Assembly (NCBI GenBank): GCA_041821315.1
Contig: JBGUEO010000012.1
Coordinates: forward strand, 1-64,000
Length of the DNA stretch: 64,000 nucleotides
Direction: 5' to 3'
DNA from: DIGJ01 sp041821315
GTDB taxonomy: Bacteria > Bacillota > Clostridia > Lachnospirales > Lachnospiraceae
The notes under the pieces were generated by a model that worked only from the letters and a program-made list of their open reading frames with translations, ran no database searches and was not told where the DNA came from. Positions 7,173-15,902 of the stretch are shown here, in pieces; the first letter of the stretch is position 1, and each line of letters opens with the position of its first letter. A program made the position numbers and the translations under genes.

Positions 7173-8414
7173 ATGAAAGATTTATTAGAAATCTGTTGTG
7201 GCCTTGATGTACACAAAGACAAAACTGTTGCTTGTATTCTTAACGGTCCACTTGGACAACCAACCAATTCACAAATCCGTGAGTTTACCACCTTAATTCC
7301 CGATATGATTGCTTTACGTGATTGGATTATTTCATTTAATTGTCATTACGTTGCTATGGAAAGCACCGGAATTTATTGGCAACCAATCTATGAAATTCTT
7401 GAAGATGCCTTTTCTGGTGATATTGCGCTACTTGTTGTAAACGCCCGACATATGAAGAATGTACCCGGTAAGAAAACCGATATGCGTGATTCAGAATGGA
7501 TTTCAACGCTTCTACGTGCAGGCCTTTTAAATGGTAGTTTTATTCCTGATAAAAAAAACATCAGAGAATTTCGTCATCTTAACCGATATAGAAAAAGCAT
7601 TATTCGAGACATCACTTCACAGAAAAATCGTATAGAAAAATTTCTGCAAAGCTCAAGTTTTCGACTATCTTCCTTTATTTCTGATATCTTCGGTGCTTCT
7701 GGGCGTAACATAATTACTCATTTAATTGAGCATGGTTCCATAGAACGTAAAGCATTGGATGGTTGCCTAAAAACTAAAACTCGCAACCACATCGATGAAA
7801 TTCTTATGGCTGTAAACGGGTCACTTTCGAAACATCAGCAAGATTTTCTCAAAATGTTAATGAGTCATTATGATTCACTGAAAGAACACCTCGCTGAAAT
7901 TGAAGATGCAATAAAAGAAGAAATGGCTCCATTTACATTACAAGTAGATCAGCTTTGCAGCATCTATGGAATTAGTACAACTGCATCTTGTTCTGTTATT
8001 GCTGAAATTGGCACTGATATGAGTCATTTTAAAACTGCTGAGCATATCTGTTCCTGGGCTGGATTATGTCCTGGTAATAACGAAAGCGCTGGAAAACGAA
8101 AAAGTACTTCCATCACAAAAGGCAATCCATACATAAAAAGTATGCTTTGTGAAATTGCTTGGGTCATTGCGGGTAAACGTAATACTTATCTTTCCGCGTG
8201 GTATTGGAGGCTAAAGCAGAAAAAAGGGGCTAAAAAGGCAATTATTGCGCTTGCAAGAAAACTTCTCGTGATTATTTACACTATGTTAAAACAAGGCACT
8301 TTATTTGATGAGTCCTGCTTTGAAATACGTCGCAAAAGCTGTGAACAAAAACAACTATCCAGATACATCCGAGAATTAGAAAAACATGGGTATCATGTTG
8401 AACAGCAAGCTTAA
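7173..8414 (+). CDS. IS110-family transposase (DEDD recombinase)
   Basis: 413 residues from the ATG at 7173, which has AAGGAAGGAG upstream. The RuvC-like N-terminal domain shows the four acidic residues expected of DEDD enzymes: D12 (GLDVHKD), E63 (MESTGIYW), D103 and D106 (KTDMRDSEW). A coiled middle (about 120-260) leads to the Transposase_20 C-terminal domain (about 265-380), with SIYGISTTASCSVIAEIG, WAGLCPGN and ESAGKRKSTSITKGN, the last containing the conserved serine region. Length is normal and no frameshift is seen, so the element may be active. Confidence 0.93.
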   Translation: MKDLLEICCGLDVHKDKTVACILNGPLGQPTNSQIREFTTLIPDMIALRDWIISFNCHYVAMESTGIYWQPIYEILEDAFSGDIALLVVNARHMKNVPGKKTDMRDSEWISTLLRAGLLNGSFIPDKKNIREFRHLNRYRKSIIRDITSQKNRIEKFLQSSSFRLSSFISDIFGASGRNIITHLIEHGSIERKALDGCLKTKTRNHIDEILMAVNGSLSKHQQDFLKMLMSHYDSLKEHLAEIEDAIKEEMAPFTLQVDQLCSIYGISTTASCSVIAEIGTDMSHFKTAEHICSWAGLCPGNNESAGKRKSTSITKGNPYIKSMLCEIAWVIAGKRNTYLSAWYWRLKQKKGAKKAIIALARKLLVIIYTMLKQGTLFDESCFEIRRKSCEQKQLSRYIRELEKHGYHVEQQA

Positions 8415-8433
8415 ATTCCAATAACTCTTTTTA

Positions 8434-8452
8434 AGCAGTACTACATACTGCT
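8434..8452 (+). terminator. hairpin after transposase
   Basis: AGCAGTA-CTACA-TACTGCT is a perfect 7-bp stem followed by TTATATG, 20 bases after the transposase stop. Likely a weak terminator or part of the right end of the element. Confidence 0.45.
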
Positions 8453-8593
8453 TTATATGTTATGCCTTCATAATTGTTAAAAACATTAATTGTCAAGGTT
8501 CAAGTCTACTATAAACTATTTATTTTCGTAGCAATGTACACTAATACGTTCAATTTCTGTTTACCAATTTAAAACTATTTCAAATAAGAACAA

Positions 8594-8851
8594 ATGTTTG
8601 CACAATGTTTTGTAAAGGAAGTGGTAAATACGCGATTTAAAATAGGAAATACGTGTTATTTTATAAAAAATTGCAAAAAGGTTGTTTCTGGTATAGTAAC
8701 AGCTTATAGCGGCGGATTTTATACAGTTAAATTCAATGCAGAAAGTGGGATAAGGCTCCGGGAATCCAGGCTTTATAAAAAGGAAGAGGAAGCTTGCAAG
8801 GTAGTACCAAGGCCTGAACAGGTAGCAAGAAGAATAACACGCGATTACTAG
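8594..8851 (+). CDS. small hypothetical protein
   Basis: 85 residues. The core RFKIGNTCYFIKNCKKVVSG...GGFYTVKF...GIRLRESRLYKKEEEA looks like a small SH3-like beta-barrel of the kind often annotated hypothetical in Lachnospiraceae, where an F-IG opening and an SRLY-EEA ending recur. The ribosome site before the ATG is poor. An internal GTG near 8622 after AAAGGAAG is a possible alternative start. Function unknown. No operon partner. Confidence 0.5.
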   Translation: MFAQCFVKEVVNTRFKIGNTCYFIKNCKKVVSGIVTAYSGGFYTVKFNAESGIRLRESRLYKKEEEACKVVPRPEQVARRITRDY

Positions 8852-9103
8852 ATGCACTAATTACTTCTTGCATAATTATGGAAAATAATGTAAAATAAAT
8901 TTGTGTATTATTAAAAATTCTAAGTAATTCTAAAAATCTAAAAAGGAAAAAATCTATGGACAAACCCAAGAACAAATTAGTTAAAAAAACAGTAACTATT
9001 AACAATTATATGCGGATTAAGTTGCAGTAGTAAAAGAAGGGCTCTTGGAGAATATCCAGGAGCCTCTAAGCATATTATACACCTTATAAAACTTTAATAT
9101 TTT

Positions 9104-9164
9104 TGACAACTAATTTGACAACTATTGATTAAAAAAACGCCTACTGACAACTAACTGACAACTA
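9104..9164 (+). repeat. two pairs of TGACAACTA direct repeats
   Basis: Copies at 9104-9112, 9116-9124, 9145-9153 and 9156-9164, all in the same orientation. Within each pair the period is 12 or 11 bp, about one helical turn, and the pairs are 29 bp apart. They lie on the 3' side of tRNA-Thr. Closely spaced short direct repeats like these resemble arm-type sites for the N-terminal domain of tyrosine recombinases; no integrase gene is present nearby. Confidence 0.6.
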
Positions 9165-9210
9165 TTATTTTGAAAAATATTGATTTATTTTACTTCATTT
9201 TTTAACAACA

Positions 9211-9255
9211 AAAAACAGCCAAACCCTATCAAAATCAAAGGTTTCGGCTGTTTTT
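9211..9255 (-). terminator. terminator for tRNA-Thr
   Basis: AAAAACAGCC.AAACC pairs with GGTTTCGGCTGTTTTT around a ~17-base loop. In the minus direction the stem ends in a T run just after the tRNA 3' end. The symmetry of the A/T tracts makes it potentially bidirectional. Confidence 0.75.
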
Positions 9256-9262
9256 ATCGTTA

Positions 9263-9335
9263 AGCTAGCGACGGGAATCGAACCCGTGACCTCAACACTA
9301 CCAATGTTGCGCGCTACCATCTGTGCCACGCCAGC
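9263..9335 (-). tRNA. tRNA-Thr (anticodon GGT)
   Basis: Reading the minus strand: acceptor GCTGGCG/CGCTAGC (one G-T pair), anticodon stem CAACA/TGTTG with loop TTGGTAG, so the anticodon is GGT, reading ACC and ACT codons. The T arm is CGGGTTCGATTCCCG. CCA is not encoded. The D stem GCAC/GCGC contains one A-C mismatch, mildly unusual. Followed by a strong terminator. Confidence 0.93.
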
Positions 9336-9450
9336 ATCATAAGGTTTAGTGCCTTACGAATTAGAATTTTACCACAGTTTGTATCTGTTTGTCAATTGTA
9401 AAAGAAAAATAATTTTATATATTGGCATGTACTTATATACCTAGAAACAA

Positions 9451-9479
9451 TTGAAAAAAGAAAAAGAAACGATTATAAT
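9451..9479 (+). promoter_or_regulatory. sigma-A-type promoter of the GGDEF/HD-GYP gene
   Basis: TTGAAA (9451-9456), a 17-base spacer and a perfect TATAAT (9474-9479). The ~80-base leader that follows begins with a CCTAAC-TAAT-GTTAGG hairpin. Confidence 0.75.
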
Positions 9480-9566
9480 GTACCTAACTAATGTTAGGCT
9501 GATGAGTTCTTGATTGGCAGATAAGATAAAACAAGTGAACTTCGAATACCTAAGGCGGTGAGTCAT

Positions 9567-12068
9567 ATGAAAAAATGGAATCCAGAGAGTATCAATAACA
9601 AATATTATTTCATTCATAAAAAGACGAAGGATGGTTATGGAAAGTATCAATTTGTATTGCTTGATACAAACTATGACTTTGCGTTTTTAGAGAAAGTATT
9701 AGGAAGAGACGATAAAACAGATATAAAGAATTTTTTTAAGGTACTAGGAATAGAGAATCCATATTTACTCAATGAAATTGTTGCGGTCTTTGAAGAAAAA
9801 ATGAGTTCAATCAGTGAAATGATGCGACTGGATGAGCAAACCTATGAAGTTAAGGTCAAACGAATCAGTGATGATATTTTTATTACAAATATAATGCAAA
9901 TTACGCAGTCAGAAGAAAATGAAGCCTTGCTTTTTAAGCTTATGTTTCAGAACGTAACAGATGCAATGGCTTTTATAAAAAAAGGGAACACGGGATTTGA
10001 ATATGTATTTAACAATCGAGCGCATGAGCAACTGACGGGATTCTCATCCCAAAAGATATATAAGAAAAATTTATGCGACGTCTTGGGCAAAGACTACTAT
10101 AAAAATTATGAAGAATACTGTGAAAAATCTCTGCGTGAAAGGAAGACAATTGCTTTTTTGGGGACAGCACTTTTTAATGGAGAAGAAAAAACAATTTTAT
10201 GTCGGTTAACTCCGATAGTTTATGATGGAGGCGATTTTATTGTCGCAAACGAACTCGATAGTTTATCAGTAAGAGAATGGATGATGGAAAATAAGCTGTC
10301 ATTAACGAAATTTGATGCTATGTTTAGTTTACATACGGCGGTAATGCTTTTAATTGATCCAGTTAGCGGTAGTATTGTTGATGCAAATCCTGTTGCAACT
10401 GACTTTTACGGATATTCTGTGACAGAACTTAAGCAAATGTCCATACAAGATATTAATCTTTTGCCAAGTGAAAAGGTACAAGAGTATAGAGAGCAAGCAA
10501 TGAAAAAAAGTATGGAACATTTTTTATTTGAACATAAACTAAAAAGTGGAGCTATAAAATATGTGGATGTATATTCAAGTCCAATTGATTTAGATGGTAA
10601 TAATTTTTTGTTCTCGATTATTGTTGATGTAACAGAGCAAGAATCAAATAAACAAGCATTGTTTAAGGAAAAAGAGCTTTTAGATATTACGTTAGAGTCC
10701 ATTGGTGATGGTGTGGTAACAACAGATATGCAAGGAAATATAACAAGGATTAATACGGCTGCATTAGAAGTTCTTCATTGGGAAATTGGAGATGTGATTG
10801 GACATTCATTTGAGAAGGTTTTTAAAATGGAAAATGAATACACGGGCGAATTAATCTCCAATATTGTTTCAAAGGTACTACGAACCAATAAAAAACAAGA
10901 ACTTGCAAATCATACGGTGCTTTATAATAAATTTGGGTATCATATACCGATAGAAGACAGTGCAGCCCCAATACTTGATGAGTATGGTGAACTGCACGGA
11001 GTTGTAGTGGTATTTCGAGATGTAAGTCTGGCTAGAGAAAAGAAGAAAGAAATTGAATACCTAAGTTATCATGATCCGTTAACTGGATTAAATAACAGAA
11101 GGTTTTATTATGAACAAGTAAGTTACTTTGATAAAAAATCAGAATATCCTCTGGCTGTTATTATGGGAGATGTGAACGGATTAAAACTAACAAATGATGT
11201 GTTTGGTCATGAACGAGGGGATCAATTGCTTGTCATGATATCAAATGTGATAAAAGACAATGTGAATGAACGCATCATGGTAACTCGTTGGGGTGGCGAT
11301 GAGTTTGTAATTTTAATTCCTAACACAGATGCCAAAGAAGCAGATGATTTTATTAAACGAATCAAAAAGAATTTAAGCAATGAACGAATCAATGGAATCA
11401 TTGGGGTGAGTATTTCGTTTGGGTATGCGATTAAGAGGCATGAGGTTCGACCGATGGATGTGTTGTTAAAAGAAGCAGAAGAAATGATGTATCGAAGAAA
11501 GCTTTTAGAGAGCAAAAGTATGAGAGGAAGTATGATTAATACACTCTTAGCTACTTTGAATGAAAAAAGTGCGGAAACAAAAGAGCATACCTTACGATTA
11601 AAGAAAAATTGTCTTATGATAGGAGATATAATGAATCTGGATACCGAAACCAAGAATGAATTGTCTCTGCTTTCGGTTCTCCATGATATTGGTAAAATTG
11701 GAATTCCAGAACATATCTTAATGAAACCAGGACCACTTAATCCGGAGGAATGGAAGGAGATGAAAGCACATCCTGAAATTGGATATCGTATTGCTTCTAA
11801 TGTGTCCGAATTGTCCACCGTTGCGAAAGAAATTCTGTGCCACCATGAAAAATGGGATGGTAGTGGTTATCCGGGTAATCTAAAGGGAGAAAAAATTCCT
11901 ATTAATTGCCGTATATTAGCTGTTGTAGATGCATATGATGCCATGACGAATGACAGAATTTATCGGAGAGCAATGAAGCACGAAGAAGCAGTCTTGGAAC
12001 TAAAGAGGTATAGTGGGACTCAATTTGATCCACAAGTAGTTGAAATTTTTTTGAGTATGATAGAATGA
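9567..12068 (+). CDS. PAS-GGDEF-HD-GYP cyclic-di-GMP signalling protein
   Basis: 833 residues from the ATG at 9567, with AAGGCGGTG 6 bases upstream; a GTG three codons earlier is less likely. Soluble, no membrane segments. An N-terminal region of unknown fold is followed by three PAS-like segments (about 130-230, 245-355 and 365-485), a GGDEF domain (about 495-660) with an intact GGDEF motif near residue 575, and a C-terminal HD-GYP phosphodiesterase domain (about 665-833) with HDIGKIG near 705 and HHEKWDGSGYP near 758. The usual RxxD inhibitory site before GGDEF is not apparent. It may both make and break cyclic-di-GMP in response to cytoplasmic signals. Monocistronic. Confidence 0.93.
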   Translation: MKKWNPESINNKYYFIHKKTKDGYGKYQFVLLDTNYDFAFLEKVLGRDDKTDIKNFFKVLGIENPYLLNEIVAVFEEKMSSISEMMRLDEQTYEVKVKRISDDIFITNIMQITQSEENEALLFKLMFQNVTDAMAFIKKGNTGFEYVFNNRAHEQLTGFSSQKIYKKNLCDVLGKDYYKNYEEYCEKSLRERKTIAFLGTALFNGEEKTILCRLTPIVYDGGDFIVANELDSLSVREWMMENKLSLTKFDAMFSLHTAVMLLIDPVSGSIVDANPVATDFYGYSVTELKQMSIQDINLLPSEKVQEYREQAMKKSMEHFLFEHKLKSGAIKYVDVYSSPIDLDGNNFLFSIIVDVTEQESNKQALFKEKELLDITLESIGDGVVTTDMQGNITRINTAALEVLHWEIGDVIGHSFEKVFKMENEYTGELISNIVSKVLRTNKKQELANHTVLYNKFGYHIPIEDSAAPILDEYGELHGVVVVFRDVSLAREKKKEIEYLSYHDPLTGLNNRRFYYEQVSYFDKKSEYPLAVIMGDVNGLKLTNDVFGHERGDQLLVMISNVIKDNVNERIMVTRWGGDEFVILIPNTDAKEADDFIKRIKKNLSNERINGIIGVSISFGYAIKRHEVRPMDVLLKEAEEMMYRRKLLESKSMRGSMINTLLATLNEKSAETKEHTLRLKKNCLMIGDIMNLDTETKNELSLLSVLHDIGKIGIPEHILMKPGPLNPEEWKEMKAHPEIGYRIASNVSELSTVAKEILCHHEKWDGSGYPGNLKGEKIPINCRILAVVDAYDAMTNDRIYRRAMKHEEAVLELKRYSGTQFDPQVVEIFLSMIE

Positions 12069-12184
12069 GTGGATTCTTAGTAAAAGTTACCTACGAGGTA
12101 ATCAAGAAAAAGGAAAGAAAGATACGGAGGGGTTACATTGTGCGGACGGAAGGTGTGATATTTCATAAGATACTTCGAATAACT

Positions 12185-12262
12185 GCGCACTTCGGCATTT
12201 TGAATGGTGTCGTAAGTAATCGCCGAAGGCGCCAAAGTCAGAAGAGTCAGACTCTTTGTTTT
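12185..12262 (+). terminator. hairpins between convergent genes
   Basis: A bulged 11-bp stem, GCGC-A-CTTCGGC/GCCGAAGGCGC (12185-12232), is followed by a short AAGAG/CTCTT hairpin (12242-12256) and TGTTTTGT. It lies between the ends of the GGDEF/HD-GYP gene and the TPI-like gene and could serve either. Otherwise 12069-12283 shows no credible gene. Confidence 0.5.
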
Positions 12263-12283
12263 GTACAGATAGAACTTATTTGA

Positions 12284-13069
12284 TCATTTTTGCTCCATAT
12301 AGGTACGTTTTGCATCACGAATCAATGCATCAAAATCATCGGCTTGCCATGCACTTCTTCCCGTGAACAGTCCGTCAATTGATGGTTGCACGATTAAATC
12401 ATTTGCATTTTGTGGGTTCACACTACCGCCGTATAGAACTGGAATGGTAGCTCCGATGTCTCCAAAGATTTCAATGAGACATTTTTTAATTTCCTGATGC
12501 ATTATTTCTGCATATTCAATCGAAGCAGGAATGCCATTTACGCCAATTGCCCATACGGGTTCATATGCAACGAGAATTTTAGAAATAAAAGCAGTTGATA
12601 CATCATGAAACGCAATTTTTAGTTGGGTACGAAGGATTTCGGTGCTAACACCGAAGTCTTTCTCTTCCAATGTCTCACCAACACATAGTAAGGCCGTAAA
12701 TCCATGATTCAAAGCGGTCTTTATTTTTTTGTTTTCTTCTGCATTTGTTTCATGAAATACATGTCTGCGTTCGGAATGACCAATCATAACCAAGTCTAAT
12801 TCCATTTCTTTTAACATAAGTGGCGATATTTCGCCAGTAAACTGACCTTGCTCTTCCCAACACATGTTTTGTGCACCAAGTTTAACATAAGCTCGATCAA
12901 TCGATTTAGTAGCAGGATAGAGTGAAGTATAGGATGGAATTACAAATAATTCAATTTCATCGCGAGAAATATCTTTTGTATTTGCTATAAGCTTCTGCAA
13001 ATAGGTAATGGTATCATTCACGTTTTTGTACATCTTTAGGTTTGTTCCAAAATAAAGTTTCTTTTGCAT
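12284..13069 (-). CDS. triosephosphate-isomerase-family enzyme, probable tetrulose-phosphate isomerase
   Basis: 261 residues from the ATG at 13069, with GGAGGC upstream; extension to 13240 lacks any ribosome site. The TPI fold and catalytic set are complete: N10 and K12 (TNLKMYK), H98 (IGHSERR), E170 (VAYEPVWAIG) and the phosphate loop LYGGSVN. The housekeeping NWKMN motif reads NLKMY, as in sugar-operon paralogues. TPI homologues LerI and EryH interconvert L-erythrulose 1-phosphate and D-erythrulose 4-phosphate. The gene is divergent from a sugar regulator, not in a glycolytic operon, and its cluster also holds EryC-, RpiB- and DhaKL-like genes, so that reaction is favoured. A second glycolytic TPI is the alternative. 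Confidence 0.8.
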   Translation of the reverse strand: MQKKLYFGTNLKMYKNVNDTITYLQKLIANTKDISRDEIELFVIPSYTSLYPATKSIDRAYVKLGAQNMCWEEQGQFTGEISPLMLKEMELDLVMIGHSERRHVFHETNAEENKKIKTALNHGFTALLCVGETLEEKDFGVSTEILRTQLKIAFHDVSTAFISKILVAYEPVWAIGVNGIPASIEYAEIMHQEIKKCLIEIFGDIGATIPVLYGGSVNPQNANDLIVQPSIDGLFTGRSAWQADDFDALIRDAKRTYMEQK

Positions 13070-13195
13070 AGAGTGCCTCCTCGTATAAAAATTACCTGTC
13101 ATTAATAAATTCAAGAATATTTTACTTGAATTTAGTGAAAAATACAACAAATAGTTCGTCAGTAAAATGAAAACAGAGCAAACTATACAAAAAAA

Positions 13196-13224
13196 TTTAC
13201 TTGTTCTATAAGTTATGATATAGT
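13196..13224 (+). promoter_or_regulatory. promoter of the two-component operon
   Basis: TTTACT (13196-13201), 17 bases, then an extended -10 TGA-TATAGT (13219-13224), 36 bases before the response-regulator ATG. It shares the 190-bp divergent region with the TPI-like gene. Confidence 0.6.
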
Positions 13225-13259
13225 TTAAATGTCGAAACAATAAGTAAAAAGGTGATAAT

Positions 13260-14876
13260 ATGCAGAATAAAAAATGGAATGTACTAATCGTTGATGATGA
13301 ATTTCGTATTGGAATGTTAGTTAAGAAACTTATAAAATGGGAAGAACTTGGATTAGAATGTGTAGACGTAGTAGATAATGGGGAGACAGCATATCAACTT
13401 ATTTTATCCAAAAGTCCAGATATTGTAATTACAGATATCCGTATGCCAAAAGTCAGTGGTTTGGATTTGATTTCTATGACAAAAGAAAAAAAGAAAGAGG
13501 TTATCTTTATTGTCATTAGTGGATATAAAGAATTTGAATATGCACATAGGGCATTGCAGTATGGGGTGACTGACTACTTATTGAAACCGATTAAAGAAGA
13601 GGAATTAAATAAAGTATTAAAGAAAAATAAGGTTGAATTAGAGCAAAATTATGTAAAACAAAACGAAGCGGTACAATTAAAAAAGAACATAACAACAAGC
13701 GAGCAAATCATTAAAAGCAATCTGCTAAATCGCATCATTGAACAGTCTGACAATCAGAGCTTAGAAGATGTAAAACAGGAGTATAACCTATTTTTGAATG
13801 CAACGGCTTATCGAGGAATTGATATTAAATTAGATTATTGGGATTTTGAAAAAACAGACAAAAGACAAGATCGTATAACCGTAGACAAGATTATAGGAAT
13901 TGTAGAAGGAAACTTAAATGATACAGTCAAAGAACAGCTTATTTGTGAAAAAGAAAATTTAAATATTTATTGTTTAATCAATTATGATTTGGACGAATCC
14001 AAACAAATACAAATGGTAATTAATGATATTTTATCAGAAATACAAGAGTATTTATTAGGATTTGAACAATATAAGGTAACGATAGGTATTGGAAATGAAA
14101 AAACAGAGTTTGGTGAAATACGTTTTTCTATTCAAGAGGCGTATCGTGCAGTTGGGAATCGAATCAAAGCTGGAACAGGGCGATTGATCTATGCACAGCA
14201 GCTGCAACTTGAGCATCAAATAGATGTACAAAAGTATTTTGCACCCTATAAAGAAGAGTTTTTTGTAAGTATTGAGTCTTTTTCAAAAGAGTCGTTTGAG
14301 CATGCAATCAATCATATTTTTAGTGAAATACAGTTAGAAGAAAGCCTGGATTTTGCAAGTTGTTATGATATTGCAGATTATCTGATTGATCTATATTTTG
14401 AACACATATCCGTTCAAAATGAAGAAGGAAATCAATTAAAACAATTCTTAAAATTAGCCCTTTGGCATTGTAATACTGTTTCTAGTTTGAAAGCATTACT
14501 GAAAAATTATTTATCTAAATATTTGGGTGTGTGCTTAAAGATTGTAGAGACGGAATGCACAAAACCAATTCGTCAGGCAAAGCAATATATCGATGCACAC
14601 TTTAATGAAAAAATTGTATTAGAAGATATTGCAACTATTGTTGATTTGAATCCTGTTTATTTTAGTGTATTGTTTAAAAAAGAGACTGGAATGAATTTTA
14701 GCACCTATCTGGTTGGTATTCGGATGGAAATCGCAAAAGAGCGAATACGAACCAGTAATAAAACAATTGCAGCAATCGCAGATGAAGTCGGCTATAAAGA
14801 TACCCGATATTTTAGTCAGATTTTTACCAAAGTAGTAGGAATAAAACCGGCCTTATATCGAAAATTGTATTCTTAG
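13260..14876 (+). CDS. YesN-type response regulator, AraC DNA-binding output
   Basis: 538 residues. The receiver domain (1-120) has acidic pocket VDDE and phospho-acceptor D59 in VITDIRMP. The middle (about 130-420) is the long unassigned region usual in YesN-like regulators. The C-terminal AraC domain (about 435-538) has two helix-turn-helices (LEDIATIVDLNPVYFSVLFK and IAAIADEVGYKDTRYFSQIF region). RBS AAAAGGTGATA precedes the ATG. It is the first gene of an operon with the kinase (13-base gap) and the degenerate ATPase. Expected to activate the transporter and catabolic genes at 17.4-25.9 kb and possibly the divergent TPI-like gene. Confidence 0.9.
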   Translation: MQNKKWNVLIVDDEFRIGMLVKKLIKWEELGLECVDVVDNGETAYQLILSKSPDIVITDIRMPKVSGLDLISMTKEKKKEVIFIVISGYKEFEYAHRALQYGVTDYLLKPIKEEELNKVLKKNKVELEQNYVKQNEAVQLKKNITTSEQIIKSNLLNRIIEQSDNQSLEDVKQEYNLFLNATAYRGIDIKLDYWDFEKTDKRQDRITVDKIIGIVEGNLNDTVKEQLICEKENLNIYCLINYDLDESKQIQMVINDILSEIQEYLLGFEQYKVTIGIGNEKTEFGEIRFSIQEAYRAVGNRIKAGTGRLIYAQQLQLEHQIDVQKYFAPYKEEFFVSIESFSKESFEHAINHIFSEIQLEESLDFASCYDIADYLIDLYFEHISVQNEEGNQLKQFLKLALWHCNTVSSLKALLKNYLSKYLGVCLKIVETECTKPIRQAKQYIDAHFNEKIVLEDIATIVDLNPVYFSVLFKKETGMNFSTYLVGIRMEIAKERIRTSNKTIAAIADEVGYKDTRYFSQIFTKVVGIKPALYRKLYS

Positions 14877-14889
14877 GAAGGTGTAAGGT

Positions 14890-15900
14890 ATGAGATTAGT
14901 AAAAAATATTAAAACCATTATCAAAATAAGTGTCACTTCCCTTGCGCTAAGTATGTTATGTCTCTTACTTGGCATTTCGAATGTTGCTTGCTTTTGGATA
15001 TTCTTATGCAATCAAGTTTTAGTTGTAGCATTGCTATATGCTACACTGTTAAAACCATTAAAAATTTTTGAGAAGACACTTGAACAAAATTTTGAAGCGG
15101 AGAGTGAGAATGAGAAAGCACTCGAAGATATTTCAGATGATATTGTGTTTATCAAAGAAATCAAAATTTGGGTTGAGAGATGTGCGAATCAAAAAAATCG
15201 AGAAAATTCAGCCGAAATGTTTAATAAACAGGCAGAGCTTGCGGCATTGCAAAGCCAGATAAATCCACATTTTTTGTATAATACGTTGGAATCAATTCGC
15301 GGCCAAGCTTTAATGGACGACAATTATGATATTGCGAAAATGGTGGAAGCATTGGCTTCTTTTTTTCGCTATAGTATAAGTCGGAAGGGTGAACTGGTAA
15401 CGTTGCGGGATGAGTTGTCTAACATTCAAAACTATATGATGATTCTTCGGTATCGTTTCAATAATCGATTTTCTCTAGAAATTTATATTGACGATGAAGA
15501 CCAAAAAGCATATGACTATTTTATTCCTAAATTAATTCTCCAACCGGTGGTAGAAAATGCTATTTTTCATGGTTTGGAAGAATGTTTGGAAGGCGGTAGA
15601 GTGAGTATAGAAGTCATCGTTACGAAAACAAGTCTTATTTTGACTGTTTCGGACAATGGAAAAGGAATGGATAGTAAAGCGTTGATAGAACTAAATCAGC
15701 GCATTCATCTGGCAAATCAATATCGTGAAAAAGAAAAAGAAGAGAAACATCGTACGACTGGTATAGCACTTCCCAATATACACATGAGAATTCAACTGCT
15801 TTTTGGGAGCGAATATGGGGTTAATGTTTACAGTACTCTAAATCTTGGTACGGATGTAGAAATTACAATTCCAGCGAACCATGAAAGGAATGTTAGATAG
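14890..15900 (+). CDS. YesM-like histidine kinase lacking an extracellular sensor
   Basis: 336 residues, short for the family (the other one in this window has 615). Two membrane helices (about 12-29 and 33-52) are joined by only a few residues, so no extracellular ligand domain exists. Then a linker with coiled-coil character and the His_kinase domain with H127 in QINPHFLYNTLESI, and a HATPase_c domain with VVENAIFHG, DNGKGM and GIALPNIHMR. Architecture resembles intramembrane-sensing kinases, which usually depend on a transporter or partner protein. The next gene, an ABC-ATPase-like protein, starts 2 bases after its stop. Confidence 0.9.
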   Translation: MRLVKNIKTIIKISVTSLALSMLCLLLGISNVACFWIFLCNQVLVVALLYATLLKPLKIFEKTLEQNFEAESENEKALEDISDDIVFIKEIKIWVERCANQKNRENSAEMFNKQAELAALQSQINPHFLYNTLESIRGQALMDDNYDIAKMVEALASFFRYSISRKGELVTLRDELSNIQNYMMILRYRFNNRFSLEIYIDDEDQKAYDYFIPKLILQPVVENAIFHGLEECLEGGRVSIEVIVTKTSLILTVSDNGKGMDSKALIELNQRIHLANQYREKEKEEKHRTTGIALPNIHMRIQLLFGSEYGVNVYSTLNLGTDVEITIPANHERNVR

Positions 15901-15902
15901 CA

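Larger units (their letters stand above)
6960..8460 (+). mobile_element. IS110-family insertion sequence (ends approximate)
   Basis: A single DEDD transposase gene preceded by ~200 bp of non-coding DNA, with a hairpin after the stop. IS110 elements usually lack terminal inverted repeats and target duplications, so the ends cannot be read from one copy; the limits given are estimates. The element sits between the GNAT gene and a small hypothetical gene and seems intact. Confidence 0.65.
8852..9262. other. 411-bp gene-poor stretch between a small ORF and tRNA-Thr
   Basis: It holds a 24-codon ORF (8956-9030, ATG after a weak AAAAAGGA site; start MDKPKNKLVKK), a hairpin GGCTC..GGA/TCC..GAGCC at 9040-9064, four copies of TGACAACTA (9104-9164) and the tRNA terminator (9211-9255). 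The 24-residue peptide has no recognisable relatives and may be vestigial. Confidence 0.5.

Noticed and set aside
7025..7207. 60-codon ORF upstream of the transposase
   Set aside because: No ribosome site or recognisable protein; overlaps the transposase start and sits in the expected non-coding RNA region of an IS110 element.
8956..9030. 24-codon ORF as a firm gene
   Set aside because: Weak ribosome site and no family resemblance; mentioned only as part of the gene-poor stretch.
9480..9566. Cyclic-di-GMP riboswitch before the GGDEF/HD-GYP gene
   Set aside because: None of the conserved GEMM sequence blocks are present; only a short hairpin is seen.
12065..12283. 72-codon ORF after the GGDEF/HD-GYP gene
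   Set aside because: Overlaps the gene end, has no ribosome site, and its second half is two hairpins; composition is not protein-like.
13070..13240. 57-residue N-terminal extension of the TPI-like gene
   Set aside because: Hydrophobic, low-complexity translation of promoter DNA; GGAGGC before the ATG at 13069 fixes the start.
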